A DNA stretch of 64,000 nt from Bradyrhizobium erythrophlei (GCF_900142985.1 NZ_LT670849.1:3596001-3660000), one strand, 5' to 3'; positions 1-9,395 are shown, numbered from the stretch's first letter. The notes: generated by a model from the letters alone, not told the origin. A program made the numbers and translations.

Positions 1-1
1 G

Positions 2-985
2 AAGGAAATCGCGGGCGTGCCGCTGAAAGTCATCGTGCTCGACGATGGCGGCGATCCGACCAGCGCCACCACCAATGCGCGGCGCTTTGTGACGGAGTCC
101 AAAGCCGACATCATCGTGGGGTCGTCGACCACGCCGCCGACCATCGCGATCTCCAACGTCGCCAACGAAGCCGGCATTCCCCACATCAGCCTCGCGCCGT
201 TTCCGGTGACGCCGGAGCGCACCAAATGGTCGGTCGTGCTGCCGCAGCCGGTGCCGATCATGGGCAAGGTGCTCTACGAGCACATGAAGGCGCACAACAT
301 CAAAACCGTCGGCTATATCGGCTACTCCGATTCCTACGGCGATCTCTGGTTCGACGACTTCAAGCGCCAGGGCGTGCCGATGGGGTTGACGCTGGTCGAT
401 GAAGAGCGCTTCGCGCGGCCGGATACGTCGGTCGCGGGCCAGGTGTTGAAGCTGGTCGCCGCCAATCCCGACGCGATCCTGATCGGCGCGTCCGGCACGG
501 CGGCCGGGCTGCCGCAATCGAGCTTGCGCGAGCGCGGCTACAAGGGGCTGATCTACCAGACCCACGGCGCCGCCAGCATGGACTTCATCCGCATTGCCGG
601 CCCCGCGGCCGAGGGCGTGATCATGGCCTCAGGCCCGGTGATGAATCCGGAGGGCCAGTCGGATTCCGCACTGACCAGGAAGCCGGGGCTTACGCTCAAC
701 TCGGCCTATGAGGCTAAATACGGTCCGAACACCCGCAGCCAGTTCGCCGGTCACGCCTTTGACGCGTTCGAGGTCCTCAAGCGCGTGGTGCCCGCGGCGC
801 TGAAGAGCGCCAAACCCGGCACGCCGGAGTTTCGCGAAGCGATCCGCCAGGCGTTCATGAGCGAGCATGAAATCGCGGCGACGCAGGGCGTCTACAACTG
901 GACCGAAAAAGACCGCTCTGGTCTGGACGATCGCTCGCGGATCATCCTGACGGTGAAAGACGGCAAATACGTTCCGGCGATGTGA
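2..985 (+). CDS. Periplasmic solute-binding protein of a HAAT/branched-chain-type ABC transporter (5' partial)
   Basis: This is the C-terminal 327 residues of a type-1 periplasmic binding protein (Peripla_BP_6, LivK-like). The frame is open at the left edge, so the signal peptide and first strands are missing; the GTG at 17 is an internal valine codon rather than a start. Visible family features are the VIVLDDGGDP segment near the start of the visible part, a first-lobe stretch ending near VGYIGYSDSYG, and a C-terminal lobe containing GHAFDAFEVL. It converges on the livF gene that ends at 1002, with only 16 bp between the stops. It is plausibly the binding protein for the transporter at 1002-4551, but it is read from the other strand and so has its own promoter beyond the window. 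The substrate cannot be read from the sequence. Confidence 0.9.
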   Translation, partial: KEIAGVPLKVIVLDDGGDPTSATTNARRFVTESKADIIVGSSTTPPTIAISNVANEAGIPHISLAPFPVTPERTKWSVVLPQPVPIMGKVLYEHMKAHNIKTVGYIGYSDSYGDLWFDDFKRQGVPMGLTLVDEERFARPDTSVAGQVLKLVAANPDAILIGASGTAAGLPQSSLRERGYKGLIYQTHGAASMDFIRIAGPAAEGVIMASGPVMNPEGQSDSALTRKPGLTLNSAYEAKYGPNTRSQFAGHAFDAFEVLKRVVPAALKSAKPGTPEFREAIRQAFMSEHEIAATQGVYNWTEKDRSGLDDRSRIILTVKDGKYVPAM

Positions 986-1001
986 GGAGCGGAGGCGCCA
1001 C

Positions 1002-1739
1002 TTATGTGGCGCTTTCTTCGCCTAAGCCCAGATAACTCGCGGCGACGCGCGCATTGCCGGCGATGTCCTTGGCCGTGCCTTGCAGCACGAATTCGCCGAG
1101 CTCCATGACATAGGCGCGGTTGGCGATTTGCAGCGCGGCCTGCGCGTTCTGCTCGACCAGCAGCACCGAGACACCGCTGGCACGGAGCTCGCCGATGGTG
1201 CGGAAGATGTCGGCGACGATGATCGGCGCGAGCCCCAGGCTCGGCTCGTCCAGCATCAACAGTTTCGGCGTGCCCATCAGCGCGCGGCCCATTGCCAGCA
1301 TCTGCTGCTCGCCGCCGGACAGCGTGCCGGCGAGCTGCCGCCGTCGCTCCTTCAATCGAGGAAACAGCGTGTAGACGCGCTCCAACGACTGCGCCGACTC
1401 TGCCCTGCTATTTCGGAATGCGCCGAGCCGCAGATTGTCCTCGACATTCATCGCGGCAAACAACTCGCGGTGCTCCGGCACGAGGCTCAAGCCCGCCATG
1501 ACGCGGTCCTCGATGTCGAGCCGCGTGATGTCGCTGCCAGCAAAGTTCGCGCCACCTTTCAGCGGTAGAATGCCCATGGTCGCATTGAGCAGTGTGGTCT
1601 TGCCGGCGCCGTTGGCGCCAATGATGGTGACGATCTCGTTTTCCGCGACATCGAGCGTGACGCCGCGAACCGCCTCGACCTTGCCATAGCCGATGTGGGC
1701 TTCTGTGATCCGCAGCAGGTTGGTGGCGCTGTCGCTCAT
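1002..1739 (-). CDS. livF: HAAT ABC transporter ATP-binding protein, LivF type
   Basis: This 245-residue cytoplasmic ATPase powers uptake by a branched-chain-amino-acid-type (HAAT) importer. The Walker A motif GANGAGKTT is at residues 41-49, the signature LSGGEQQ at 140-146 and Walker B LLMLDEP at 160-166. Length and the conserved LVEQNA segment fit the LivF subfamily. Its ATG at 1739 overlaps the stop of the permease-ATPase fusion gene by 4 bp, which indicates translational coupling and a common operon read from 4551 down to 1002. The HAAT family also carries aromatic acids, amides and urea, so amino acid transport is not certain. Confidence 0.93.
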   Translation of the reverse strand: MSDSATNLLRITEAHIGYGKVEAVRGVTLDVAENEIVTIIGANGAGKTTLLNATMGILPLKGGANFAGSDITRLDIEDRVMAGLSLVPEHRELFAAMNVEDNLRLGAFRNSRAESAQSLERVYTLFPRLKERRRQLAGTLSGGEQQMLAMGRALMGTPKLLMLDEPSLGLAPIIVADIFRTIGELRASGVSVLLVEQNAQAALQIANRAYVMELGEFVLQGTAKDIAGNARVAASYLGLGEESAT

Positions 1740-3505
1740 GGCGCGCCTCCGAGATAGGCGCGGATCACGTCGGGATTGGCTTTGATCGCATCAGGGCGGC
1801 CTTCGGCGATCCGGGTGCCGAAATCGAGCACCACGACGCGGTCGGCGAGCCCCATCACGAACCCCATGTCGTGCTCGACCAGCAGCACCGACATGCCGCC
1901 ATCGCGCAAGCTCCGCAGCAACGATGCCAATTGCTGCTTTTCCATGTGACGCAGGCCCGCCGCCGGCTCGTCGAGCAGGAGCAGCGCCGGGTCGGCGCAA
2001 AGTGCGCGCGCAATCTCGACAATGCGCTGCTGGCCGAGCGAGAGGTTGCCGGCGAGCATATGCGCCTGATCGGCGAGCCCGACGCGCTCGATCTGGCGCA
2101 TGGCTTCCGCGAGCAGCCTGGCCTCGTCGCTGCGGTCTAGGCGAAGCAAGCTCTTGATCGCGCCCGCATGCCCGCGCAGATGCGCGCCGATCGCGACGTT
2201 TTCGAGAACGGTCATATCGGCAACGAGCTTGACGTGCTGGAACGTCCTGGAGACGCCGAGTTTGGTGATGTCCTGCGGCTTCGCACTTTTGAACACCTTG
2301 CCCGAGACCGAAATCGTACCAGCGGACAACGAGAGCATGCCGGTGATGAGGTTGAACGTCGTGCTCTTGCCGGCGCCGTTCGGACCGATCAAGGCCACGA
2401 TCTCGCGGGTGCCGACATCAAAGGATACGTCGTTGACCGCGATCACGCCGCCGAATTCCTTGCGCGCGTGATCGACGATCAGAAGCGAGTCGTCGATCGC
2501 GGCGGGCTTTCGCCGCGGCGGCAACACGAGCGACGGATCGATGGCTTTGGGTCCCGGCTTGAACGGCAGAAGCCGGACCAGCCACGGCCACACGCCGTTC
2601 GGCGCGAGCTGAAGCAAGGCCACCAGCATCATGCCGAACACGATGGTCTCCAACTGGCCTTCGCCGTGAAACAGAACCGGCAGATAGTCCTGGAGGACTT
2701 CCTTGAGCACGACGACGATCGCCGCGCCCAGCACGCCGCCCCAGACATAGCCGGCGCCGCCGACCACGGCGACAAAGAGATATTCGATGCCGGCCTGGGC
2801 GCCGAACGGGGTCGGATTCACCGCGCGCTGGAAGTGGGCATAGAGCCAGCCGGACAGCCCAGCGAGCACGGCGGCGTAAATGAAGACCAACAGCTTGGTG
2901 CGTGGCGGCTGGATGCCGAAGGCTTCCGCCGCGACATGGCCGCGCCGCAGCGCGCGGATGGCGCGGCCGGTGCGGGAATCCAAAAGGTTCATCGTCAGCA
3001 ACGCGCACAGGATGACCGCGGTCCAGATCGCGAAGTAGATCGTGTCGGGATCGATCATCTTCAGCGGCCCGATCGCGAGCGGTGGGATGGCGGAAATGCC
3101 GTCATTGCGGCCAAGGAATTCGAGCTTGCTGAATAGATAAAAGAGACCGAGGCCCCAGGCGATGGTGCCGAGCGGCAGGTAATGACCCGACAGGCGCACG
3201 GTGATCAGGCCGAGCGCGACGGCGAAAACGCCGCTGACGACAAGCGAAAGCGGCAACGTCAGCCACGGCGAGAGCCCGTAGGCCGTGGTCAGCACCGCGG
3301 TCGTGTAGGCGCCGAAGCCGCAAAACGCCGCCTGGCCGAACGACGTCAGCCCGCCGACGCCGGTGAGCAGCACGAGGCCCATCGCCACCAGCGCCGAAAG
3401 GCCAATATTGTCGAGCAGCACGATCCAGAACGGCGGCATGGTGGGGATAAACGGGATCGCCGCCATGACCAGCGCGAACAGGATCAACGGCAGCCGCTGC
3501 GCCAT
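1736..3505 (-). CDS. Fused HAAT permease-ATPase protein (LivM-LivG)
   Basis: A single 589-residue chain joins two usually separate subunits. Residues 1 to about 310 are a LivM-type permease with about eight to ten hydrophobic segments and the family motifs [11 protein letters not shown] (51-61) and [15 protein letters not shown]. Residues from about 340 to 589 are a LivG-type ATPase with Walker [10 protein letters not shown] at 374-382, a signature reading LSLGQQR and Walker B LLLLDEP. A proline- and charge-rich linker (about 312-338) separates them. The gene starts 5 bp after the livH stop and overlaps livF by 4 bp. Fused LivMG proteins are known in rhizobial and other proteobacterial HAAT systems; here the fusion fixes a 1:1 ratio of LivM to LivG. 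Confidence 0.93.
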   Translation of the reverse strand: MAQRLPLILFALVMAAIPFIPTMPPFWIVLLDNIGLSALVAMGLVLLTGVGGLTSFGQAAFCGFGAYTTAVLTTAYGLSPWLTLPLSLVVSGVFAVALGLITVRLSGHYLPLGTIAWGLGLFYLFSKLEFLGRNDGISAIPPLAIGPLKMIDPDTIYFAIWTAVILCALLTMNLLDSRTGRAIRALRRGHVAAEAFGIQPPRTKLLVFIYAAVLAGLSGWLYAHFQRAVNPTPFGAQAGIEYLFVAVVGGAGYVWGGVLGAAIVVVLKEVLQDYLPVLFHGEGQLETIVFGMMLVALLQLAPNGVWPWLVRLLPFKPGPKAIDPSLVLPPRRKPAAIDDSLLIVDHARKEFGGVIAVNDVSFDVGTREIVALIGPNGAGKSTTFNLITGMLSLSAGTISVSGKVFKSAKPQDITKLGVSRTFQHVKLVADMTVLENVAIGAHLRGHAGAIKSLLRLDRSDEARLLAEAMRQIERVGLADQAHMLAGNLSLGQQRIVEIARALCADPALLLLDEPAAGLRHMEKQQLASLLRSLRDGGMSVLLVEHDMGFVMGLADRVVVLDFGTRIAEGRPDAIKANPDVIRAYLGGAP

Positions 3506-3510
3506 CTTGA

Positions 3511-4551
3511 TCAGTCCTTTTCCTCGTCGACCGCGGGCGTTGCCAGCGAGCGCAGCAGCAGCACCGGAATGATCAGCGCAAATACGATCACTTCCTTGAA
3601 GTTGCTGGCGTAGAAAGACGAGAAGGATTCAACGCTGCCGACCAGAAGGGCGGCGATCGCGGTCAAAGGATAACTCACCAGGCCGCCGATGATCGCGGCG
3701 ACGAAGCCTTTCAGGCCGATCAGAAACCCCGTGTCGTAGTAGAGCGTCGTGATGGGAATGATGAGAATGCCCGAGGTCGCGCCGATCACGGCGGCGAGCA
3801 GAAAGGCGATCTGACCCGACAGCGCGGTGCGGATTCCGACCAGCCGCGCGCCGAGGCGATTAACCGCAGTGGCGCGAAGCGCCTTGCCGTAGAGGGTAAA
3901 GCTGAACAGCAGCCAGAGCGCCGCAATCAGTGCCAGCGTCACGGCGTAAACAGCGATGCTTTGGCCGGTAAAGCGCAGGGGATCGATGGTAAACGCTGCG
4001 TTCGACAACGCGGGCCCGCGTTGGCCTTCGGCGCCGAAGAAGACAAGCCCGATGCCTTGCAGCGCCAGATGACAGCCGACGGCTGCGATCAGCAGCACCA
4101 GCACGGACGTGTGCGCAATCGGCGCAAAGGCGATGCGATAGAGATAAAGCCCGATTGTTCCAACGATCAGAAGCGAGAGCACGATGTCGACCGCGATCGG
4201 CGTCTGCTTACTTGCCAACGACAGTGTGAGCGCGAGGACCGCCGTGGGCAAGGCGATGTTGATGAAGAAACCTTGCACGATCAAAACAAAGCGCAGGCTT
4301 CGCCGACGCATCACGAGATCAAGGACGAAAGCGACGATGCCCATGGCGACGGCCAGCCGCGCGGTGCCGGGCACCTGGCCCGCGGCGAGCGTCGCATAGG
4401 TCAGCGCTCCATAGGTGACGAATTCGCCCTGCGGAATCAGGATGACGCGCGTCACGGCGAAGACCAGCACCAGGGCCAGGCCCAACAGGGCGTAGATCGC
4501 GCCATTGGTGATGCCGTCCTGCAGCAGGAACAGCATGATGGTCGTGTTCAA
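3511..4551 (-). CDS. livH: HAAT ABC transporter permease, LivH type
   Basis: This 346-residue inner-membrane protein is the LivH-type permease of the operon. It begins with the family hallmark [18 protein letters not shown] and has about eight hydrophobic segments, with [16 protein letters not shown] near the C-terminus. The start used is a TTG at 4551, preceded by an AGGGGAG ribosome-binding site. The next in-frame ATG at 4536 lacks one, so TTG is preferred. It is the first gene of the three-gene operon livH, livMG, livF and is divergent from the marR gene at 4682. A hydrophobic insert around residues 60-150 makes it longer than the 292-residue LivH of the second operon in this window. Confidence 0.9.
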   Translation of the reverse strand: MNTTIMLFLLQDGITNGAIYALLGLALVLVFAVTRVILIPQGEFVTYGALTYATLAAGQVPGTARLAVAMGIVAFVLDLVMRRRSLRFVLIVQGFFINIALPTAVLALTLSLASKQTPIAVDIVLSLLIVGTIGLYLYRIAFAPIAHTSVLVLLIAAVGCHLALQGIGLVFFGAEGQRGPALSNAAFTIDPLRFTGQSIAVYAVTLALIAALWLLFSFTLYGKALRATAVNRLGARLVGIRTALSGQIAFLLAAVIGATSGILIIPITTLYYDTGFLIGLKGFVAAIIGGLVSYPLTAIAALLVGSVESFSSFYASNFKEVIVFALIIPVLLLRSLATPAVDEEKD

Positions 4552-4606
4552 TTGGGCCGCTCCCCTTAATCCCCTTCACGCAAGCGGTTGAACTCCGCGT
4601 GCCTAG

Positions 4607-4640
4607 TTTGATATAGTGGATAACAATTATCAGATATAAC
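4607..4640. promoter_or_regulatory. Candidate MarR operator between livH and marR
   Basis: The 131-bp divergent gap between the livH start and marR start contains the perfect inverted repeat GATAA-CAA-TTATC at 4619-4631. It is flanked by two direct copies of GATATA at 4610-4615 and 4633-4638. AT-rich inverted repeats of this size and position are typical of MarR-family autoregulation sites. Its location suggests that the neighbouring MarR protein controls both itself and the transporter operon. This is inferred from position and symmetry only. Confidence 0.6.
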
Positions 4641-4681
4641 CTCAAGGCCGCGACCGGCATTGAGGCGGGTAACACGAGGCG

Positions 4682-5185
4682 ATGACCGTTTCCAGAACCG
4701 CCACCGATGGCGCCAAGACGCAGCGTGCCGGCCGCAAGGAGGCCGAGGACGCGGGGATAGAACTCGGCGAACTGTCGGAAATGCTCGGCTATCCGCTCAA
4801 GCGCGCGCAACTGAAGATCTTCGAGGATTTTTTGCGCTGCATGGCGCCGCTGCAACTGACGCCTGCGCAGTTCTCGGTGCTCCTGCTGCTCGAGCGCAAT
4901 CCCGGCCGTAACCAGACCGAGATCGCAAGCACGCTCGGAATCCTGCGGCCGAATTTCGTGGCGATGCTCGATGGCCTGGAGGCCCGCGAATTATGCTCGC
5001 GCGTTCGCTCGGCCAATGACCGGCGCTCGCATCATCTGGTGCTGACCGACAAGGGCAGGGCGGCGCTCGCGCGTGCCAAGAAACTTGTCGCGGCCAAGCA
5101 CGAGGCGCGTCTCAACGAGTTGCTGGGCCCTGCCAATCGCGCGGCGCTGGTGGCGATGCTGACGAAGATTGCCGACGAGTTTTGA
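4682..5185 (+). CDS. MarR-family transcriptional regulator
   Basis: This 167-residue protein has the MarR winged-helix layout: an N-terminal helix pair, the recognition region NQTEIASTLGILRPNFVAML, and a wing ending in RRSHHLVLTDKGRAAL, which is the conserved beta-wing signature. MarR dimers usually repress divergent genes and release DNA when they bind a small phenolic or acyl-CoA ligand. The gene is divergent from the HAAT operon at 4551, with a palindrome between them, so the transporter substrate or a metabolite of it is the likely inducer. The ATG at 4682 follows a GAGGCG stretch. Confidence 0.92.
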   Translation: MTVSRTATDGAKTQRAGRKEAEDAGIELGELSEMLGYPLKRAQLKIFEDFLRCMAPLQLTPAQFSVLLLLERNPGRNQTEIASTLGILRPNFVAMLDGLEARELCSRVRSANDRRSHHLVLTDKGRAALARAKKLVAAKHEARLNELLGPANRAALVAMLTKIADEF

Positions 5186-5199
5186 GTGCTTGCTCAAGT

Positions 5200-5310
5200 G
5201 TCATTCCGGGGCGCGAGCTTTTTTGCGAGCGAACCCGGAATCCATGTCGACAAGCGTTATGATGGTGCAATGGATTCCGGCCTCGAGGCTTCGCCTCGTC
5301 CCGGAATGAC
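5200..5310. repeat. Nested palindromic intergenic repeat (GTCATTCCGGG family)
   Basis: The outer arms are GTCATTCCGGG at 5200 and CCCGGAATGAC ending at 5310. Inner arms CCCGGAATCCAT (about 5235) and ATGGATTCCGG (about 5270) form a second inverted pair. A second copy with the same outer and inner arms but a different centre lies at 21775-21880. The element fills the gap between the convergent marR and glycerate kinase genes. Confidence 0.85.
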
Positions 5311-5315
5311 GGAAA

Positions 5316-6596
5316 CTAGTCTACCAAAATCACCCTGACGTCATTGACGTTGGTGAGCGTCGGCCCGGTCTGAAGCAGGTCGCCGGTCGCTGTAAAAAAA
5401 GCGGTCGCGTCGTTGTTGGCGAGATAGGCCGCGGGATCGAGCGCGAGCGATTTCATTCTGGCAAACGTGGCGTGGTCGATGATCGCGCCCGCGGGGTCGC
5501 TGGCACTGCCCGCGCCGCCATCGGCGCCATCGGTATCGCCGGCGAGCGCCGAAACATCTGGCGTGTCCTTCAGGAGCGCCGCAAGCGCCAGTGCATATTC
5601 CTGGTTCGGGCCGCCGCGTCCGTTGCCTGTCACGGTCACGGTGAGTTCGCCGCCGGAGAGAATCGCGACGCGTTTGCCTTCGCTCCGGGCTTTCAGCGCC
5701 AGCCTCGCATGTTCGGCCGCGACGTCGCGCGCTTCGCCTTCGAGGTCGGCGCCAAGGCCGATGGTCGCATAGCCGGCCTCAGTCGCCACCTTGATCGCGG
5801 CATCGAGTGAAGCCTTGGGGCGCGCGATCAGCTCAAAGGTCGCGCGGTCAAAGGCGGCATCGCCTACCTTGCAGCTCTCGTTATTGGGATCGTCGAGCGC
5901 GCGGCGCACGGCGTCGTCGATATTGAGCTTGTACTTCGCGACGATGGCGCGCGCGTCAGCCAGTGTCGTCGGATCCGGCACCGTCGGTCCGGAGGCGATT
6001 GCCGACGGCTCGTCATGCGGCACATCCGAAATCGCGAGCGTCACGATTTCGGCGCGTTGTCCGGCGCGCGCGAGCCGGCCGCCCTTGATGCGCGACAGAT
6101 GCTTGCGCACGACATTCATCTCGCCGATCGGCGCGCCCGAACGCAGCAAAGCACGATTGACCTGCTGCTTTTGCGCGAAGGTCACCCCAATGGCCGGCGC
6201 GATCCAGTTCGCCGAGCCCCCGCCCGAGAGGAGCACCAAAAGCAGATCGTCGGGACCGGCCTCCTGCGCCAGCGCCAATGTCTCGTCGGCGGCTTTCAAC
6301 CCGGCTTCGTCCGGCACGGGGTGCCCGGCTTCGATCACCCGGATCCGCCGCGTCGGCACGCCATGGCCGTGGCGCGTGGTGGCGAGCCCCGACAGGCGCG
6401 CGGGATCAAGCTTGAGTTCGTCGAGATAATGCCGTTCGGCGGCGGCGGCCATTGCGGCTGCGCCCTTTCCGGCCGCAAGGCAAATGATCTTTCCCTTCGG
6501 CACGGGCGGCAGGTGCGCCGACAGGATCACGTCCGGATGCGCTGCCGCGACGGCGGCATCGAAAATCGCGCGCAGAAGGGGGCGTCGGTCGGTCAT
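5316..6596 (-). CDS. Glycerate kinase / hydroxypyruvate reductase-family protein (DUF4147-MOFRL)
   Basis: This 426-residue protein has the two-domain DUF4147 plus MOFRL architecture of GckA-type glycerate 2-kinase, which phosphorylates D-glycerate to 2-phosphoglycerate; family members are also annotated TtuD, hydroxypyruvate reductase. Visible motifs are AAGKGA with Lys44, the glycine-rich LLSGGGSANW loop, RKHLSRIKGGRLA and the C-terminal MOFRL segment GNGRGGPNQEYALAL. The gene stands alone between the marR gene and the livK duplicate. The terminator at 6655-6691 shields it from upstream transcription, so it needs its own promoter in 6597-6655. Which of the two activities applies cannot be told from sequence. 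Confidence 0.88.
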   Translation of the reverse strand: MTDRRPLLRAIFDAAVAAAHPDVILSAHLPPVPKGKIICLAAGKGAAAMAAAAERHYLDELKLDPARLSGLATTRHGHGVPTRRIRVIEAGHPVPDEAGLKAADETLALAQEAGPDDLLLVLLSGGGSANWIAPAIGVTFAQKQQVNRALLRSGAPIGEMNVVRKHLSRIKGGRLARAGQRAEIVTLAISDVPHDEPSAIASGPTVPDPTTLADARAIVAKYKLNIDDAVRRALDDPNNESCKVGDAAFDRATFELIARPKASLDAAIKVATEAGYATIGLGADLEGEARDVAAEHARLALKARSEGKRVAILSGGELTVTVTGNGRGGPNQEYALALAALLKDTPDVSALAGDTDGADGGAGSASDPAGAIIDHATFARMKSLALDPAAYLANNDATAFFTATGDLLQTGPTLTNVNDVRVILVD

Positions 6597-6654
6597 GGCG
6601 TCTCGATGGTTCGAAGGACCTGGAACGGGAGGCCGTTATCACTCCCCTTGCGGC

Positions 6655-6691
6655 AAAAGAAAACCCCCGCTGACGAGGTCCGCGGGGGTTT
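6655..6691 (-). terminator. Rho-independent terminator after the duplicated binding-protein gene
   Basis: On the minus strand, the 10-bp stem AAACCCCCGC/GCGGGGGTTT (arms 6682-6691 and 6661-6670) is followed by the T-rich tract TTTTCTTTT. It lies 25 bp past the stop at 6716 and should end transcription of that gene before the glycerate kinase gene. Confidence 0.85.
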
Positions 6692-6715
6692 GTCGTGGGC
6701 TGCTTGAAGAAATGC

Positions 6716-7948
6716 TCAGCCGCCGATCTCGCCGCTGATGACATCACCGAACAACACCCAGCGCTCACCCTTGAACACCATCAGCTGGAGCTGGGTGATT
6801 GGGGCAAAATTGGTCGGCGAGGTGTTGATCCGAATGCCGGGCAACAGCACGTCGGTGCGAAAGTCCTTCAGATTGGCCGCCTGCTTCATGATATTCGCTC
6901 GCGTGAGGTCGTCGCCGCACTGCTTGAGCACCTGCACCATGGTTTGCGCGACGGCATAGCCGACGATCACCGAACCGTCGAGCTTGTTGGCTTCCGGGAA
7001 ATCCTTGGCCAGGAAATCGAGGAATTGTTTCATGCCGGGATCGTTATTCCACTGTGGATCCGAGACGTCCTTCAGGTACGCGGCGGAAATGATGCCTTGT
7101 GCATTCTCGAAGCCGGCGGGCTTGACGACGCTGCCGATGGAAGCCGACACGTTGTTGAGAAAGTGCAGCGCCTTCCAGTCGATCTCGGCGACCTTCTTGA
7201 TGGCCTGCGCCGCGAATTTCGGCGTGGCAATATCAACGAAGATGTCGGCGCCGGTAGCCTTGAGCTTGACGATATGGCTGTCGATGGTCGGCTCCGAGGT
7301 CTCGAAGCTTTCTTCCGCGATGATCATGGAAGCGGCTTTGTCGCCGAGGCCGTCTTTCAGGCCTTTCAGGTAGTCCTTGCCGTAATCGTCGTTCTGGTAG
7401 AGCACGGCGATTTTGGCGTTGGGCTTTTCCTTCAGAATATATTTGGCGTAAATGCGCGCCTCGCTCTGGTAGCCCGGCTGCCAGCCCATGGTCCACGGAT
7501 AGTCTTTCGGGTCGTTCCACTTGGTAGCGCCGGTGGCGACGAAGAGCTGCGGCACCTTCTTGGCGTTCATGTATTTGTGGATCGCTGAATTGGGCGGTGT
7601 GCCGAGCGAATTGAAGATGAACAGAACCTCGTCGCTCTCGACCAGCTTGCGTGCCTGCTCGACCGTCTTGGGCGGGCTATAGCTGTCGTCATAGGTGATG
7701 AAGTTTATCTTGCGGCCGTTGATGCCGCCGGCGTCGTTGATCATCTTGAAATAGGCGACCTCGGTCCTGCCTTGTATGCCGTAGGCGGACGCAGGCCCGC
7801 TATAGGGCATAATGTTGCCGATCTTTATTTCGGTGTCGCTGGCGCCGGTGTCGTATTTCTTCTGGGCCAGCGCGCTGCCGCCCGAGACAGCCGATATTGC
7901 GAACGCAGCGACAGACGCGATCGCAATTCTGGTTGCGAAAACAGCCAT
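6716..7948 (-). CDS. HAAT ABC transporter solute-binding protein, tandem duplicate
   Basis: This is a 410-residue periplasmic binding protein of the LivK/Peripla_BP_6 family. A Sec signal peptide ends at about SALAQKK and is followed by DTEIKIGNIMPYSGPASAYG, the first strand of lobe 1. The start at ATG 7948 follows a clear GGGAGAAGG ribosome-binding site; the frame remains open further upstream to 8122, but that part runs through an upstream terminator and is not coding. It is strongly similar along its whole length to the product of 8151-9377. It has terminators on both sides, so it is transcribed separately from the liv operon. It probably feeds the same permease with a different ligand or under a different signal. 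Confidence 0.92.
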   Translation of the reverse strand: MAVFATRIAIASVAAFAISAVSGGSALAQKKYDTGASDTEIKIGNIMPYSGPASAYGIQGRTEVAYFKMINDAGGINGRKINFITYDDSYSPPKTVEQARKLVESDEVLFIFNSLGTPPNSAIHKYMNAKKVPQLFVATGATKWNDPKDYPWTMGWQPGYQSEARIYAKYILKEKPNAKIAVLYQNDDYGKDYLKGLKDGLGDKAASMIIAEESFETSEPTIDSHIVKLKATGADIFVDIATPKFAAQAIKKVAEIDWKALHFLNNVSASIGSVVKPAGFENAQGIISAAYLKDVSDPQWNNDPGMKQFLDFLAKDFPEANKLDGSVIVGYAVAQTMVQVLKQCGDDLTRANIMKQAANLKDFRTDVLLPGIRINTSPTNFAPITQLQLMVFKGERWVLFGDVISGEIGG

Positions 7949-8046
7949 GACCTTCTCCCTCTCGTCCAGTGACGGATGATTGCGTGCGGCCTTCTTGGTC
8001 GAAAGCTCTTGATCATTCCGATGATGGATCAGCCTACCATGTCGGA

Positions 8047-8080
8047 CAAGAAAAAGCCCTCCGCGAAAGGCGCGGAGGGC
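8047..8080 (-). terminator. Rho-independent terminator at the end of the liv operon
   Basis: Read on the minus strand, the stem GCCCTCCGCG/CGCGGAGGGC (8071-8080 and 8056-8065) with a 5-base loop is followed by TTTTTCTTG. It lies about 70 bp beyond the stop at 8151 and about 100 bp before the start of the duplicate binding-protein gene at 7948. It therefore separates the two paralogues transcriptionally. Confidence 0.87.
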
Positions 8081-8150
8081 TGCATCTTTAGTAGGCTTTT
8101 GAGGCGCGTGAGGCTCCTTCACGCCATCTCACAGGGCGGAAAGCCAGGCT

Positions 8151-9377
8151 CTAGTTGCTCAGCTCGCTCGACATGATGTCGCCGAACAGCTCCCATTTCT
8201 CGCCCTTGAACCGCATCATCTGCAATTGCTTGATCGGGGCGAAGTCGGTCGCCGAGGTGTTGATGGTGACGCCCGGCAACAGCGTGTCCGGCGTGAAGCT
8301 CTTCAAGCTGGCCGCCTGCTTCATCACGTTCTCGCGCGTCAGGTCGTCGCCGCACATCTGAAGCACCTTCACCATGGTCTGGGCCGCGCCATAGCCATAG
8401 ACCACCGAGCCGTCGAGCTTGTTGCCGTCGGGATAATACCTGGTGAGGAAATCGAGGAATTTCTTCATGCCGGGATCGTTGTCCCACTGGGCGTCGGCGC
8501 CGTCCTTGGCATAGGCGGCCGACAGAATGCCTTGCGCATTTTCGAATCCGGCCGGCTTGATCACGCCGCCGACCGAGGCCGAGACGTTGGACACGATGTG
8601 CAGCGGGGTCCAGTTCATCTCGGCGAGCTTCTTGATCGCCTGGGCCGCAAATTTCGGCGTGGTGACGCTGATGAAGACGTCGGCGCCGGAGGCCTTCAGC
8701 TTGACGATGTGGCCGTCAATGCTCGGCTCTGAGGTCTCATAGCCTTCTTCTGCCGTTATCATCGACGACTTGGCGCCGAGCCCGTCTTTCAGGCCTTTCA
8801 GATAGTCCTTGCCGAAATCGTCGTTCTGATAGAGCACCGCGATCTTGGCGTCCGGCTTTTCCTTGATCAGATATTTGGCATAGATCCTCGCCTCGGCCTG
8901 GTAGCTCGGCTGCCAGCCCATGGTCCACGGAAAATCCTTTGGCTCGTTCCACTTGGTGGCGCCGGTGGCGACGAAGAGCTGCGGTACCTTCTTGACGTTC
9001 ATGTACTTCTCGATCGCCGTGTTCGACGGCGTGCCGAGCGGGTTGAAGATCAACAACACTTCATCGCCTTCCACGAGCTTGCGCGCCTGCTCGACCGCTT
9101 TCGGCGGGCTATAGCCGTCGTCATAGGTGATGAAGTTGATCTTGCGGCCGTTGATGCCGCCCTCGGCATTGATTTTGTTGAAATAGGCCGTCTCGGTCTT
9201 GCCGATCACACCGTAGGCAGAGGCCGGCCCGCTATAGGGCATGATGTTGCCGATCTTGATTTCGGTGTCGGTTGCGCCGGTATCGTATTTCTTCTGCGCC
9301 AGCGCGCTGCCGCTCGAGGCGAGCGCGATGACGCCCGTTGAGACGGCGGCGAACCAAAGCTTCCTTGCAAACATCAT
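8151..9377 (-). CDS. HAAT ABC transporter solute-binding protein (last gene of liv operon)
   Basis: This 408-residue periplasmic binding protein has an N-terminal signal peptide (MMFARKLWFAAVSTGVIALA, cleavage near ALAQ) and the LivK fold, including DTEIKIGNIMPYSGPASAYG and a conserved QNDDFGKDYLKGLKDGLG segment. Two consecutive ATGs at 9377 and 9374 follow AAGGAG. It lies 18 bp after livM and is the fifth gene of the operon read from 12835. It is a full-length paralogue of the 6716-7948 product. The family binds amino acids, amides or aromatic and dicarboxylic acids, and the ligand is unknown here. The neighbouring pim-like genes make an organic acid a reasonable guess. Confidence 0.93.
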   Translation of the reverse strand: MMFARKLWFAAVSTGVIALASSGSALAQKKYDTGATDTEIKIGNIMPYSGPASAYGVIGKTETAYFNKINAEGGINGRKINFITYDDGYSPPKAVEQARKLVEGDEVLLIFNPLGTPSNTAIEKYMNVKKVPQLFVATGATKWNEPKDFPWTMGWQPSYQAEARIYAKYLIKEKPDAKIAVLYQNDDFGKDYLKGLKDGLGAKSSMITAEEGYETSEPSIDGHIVKLKASGADVFISVTTPKFAAQAIKKLAEMNWTPLHIVSNVSASVGGVIKPAGFENAQGILSAAYAKDGADAQWDNDPGMKKFLDFLTRYYPDGNKLDGSVVYGYGAAQTMVKVLQMCGDDLTRENVMKQAASLKSFTPDTLLPGVTINTSATDFAPIKQLQMMRFKGEKWELFGDIMSSELSN

Positions 9378-9395
9378 GTTCTCCTTGGAATGTTT

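Noticed and set aside
2168..3136. Long open frame antisense to the permease-ATPase fusion
   Set aside because: It mirrors the real gene's codon bias, has no domain and its composition (many D, R, G, H) is typical of shadow frames in high-GC DNA.
7949..8122. N-terminal extension of the second binding-protein frame
   Set aside because: It passes through the rho-independent terminator at 8047-8080 and has no signal-peptide character; ATG 7948 has a clear ribosome-binding site.
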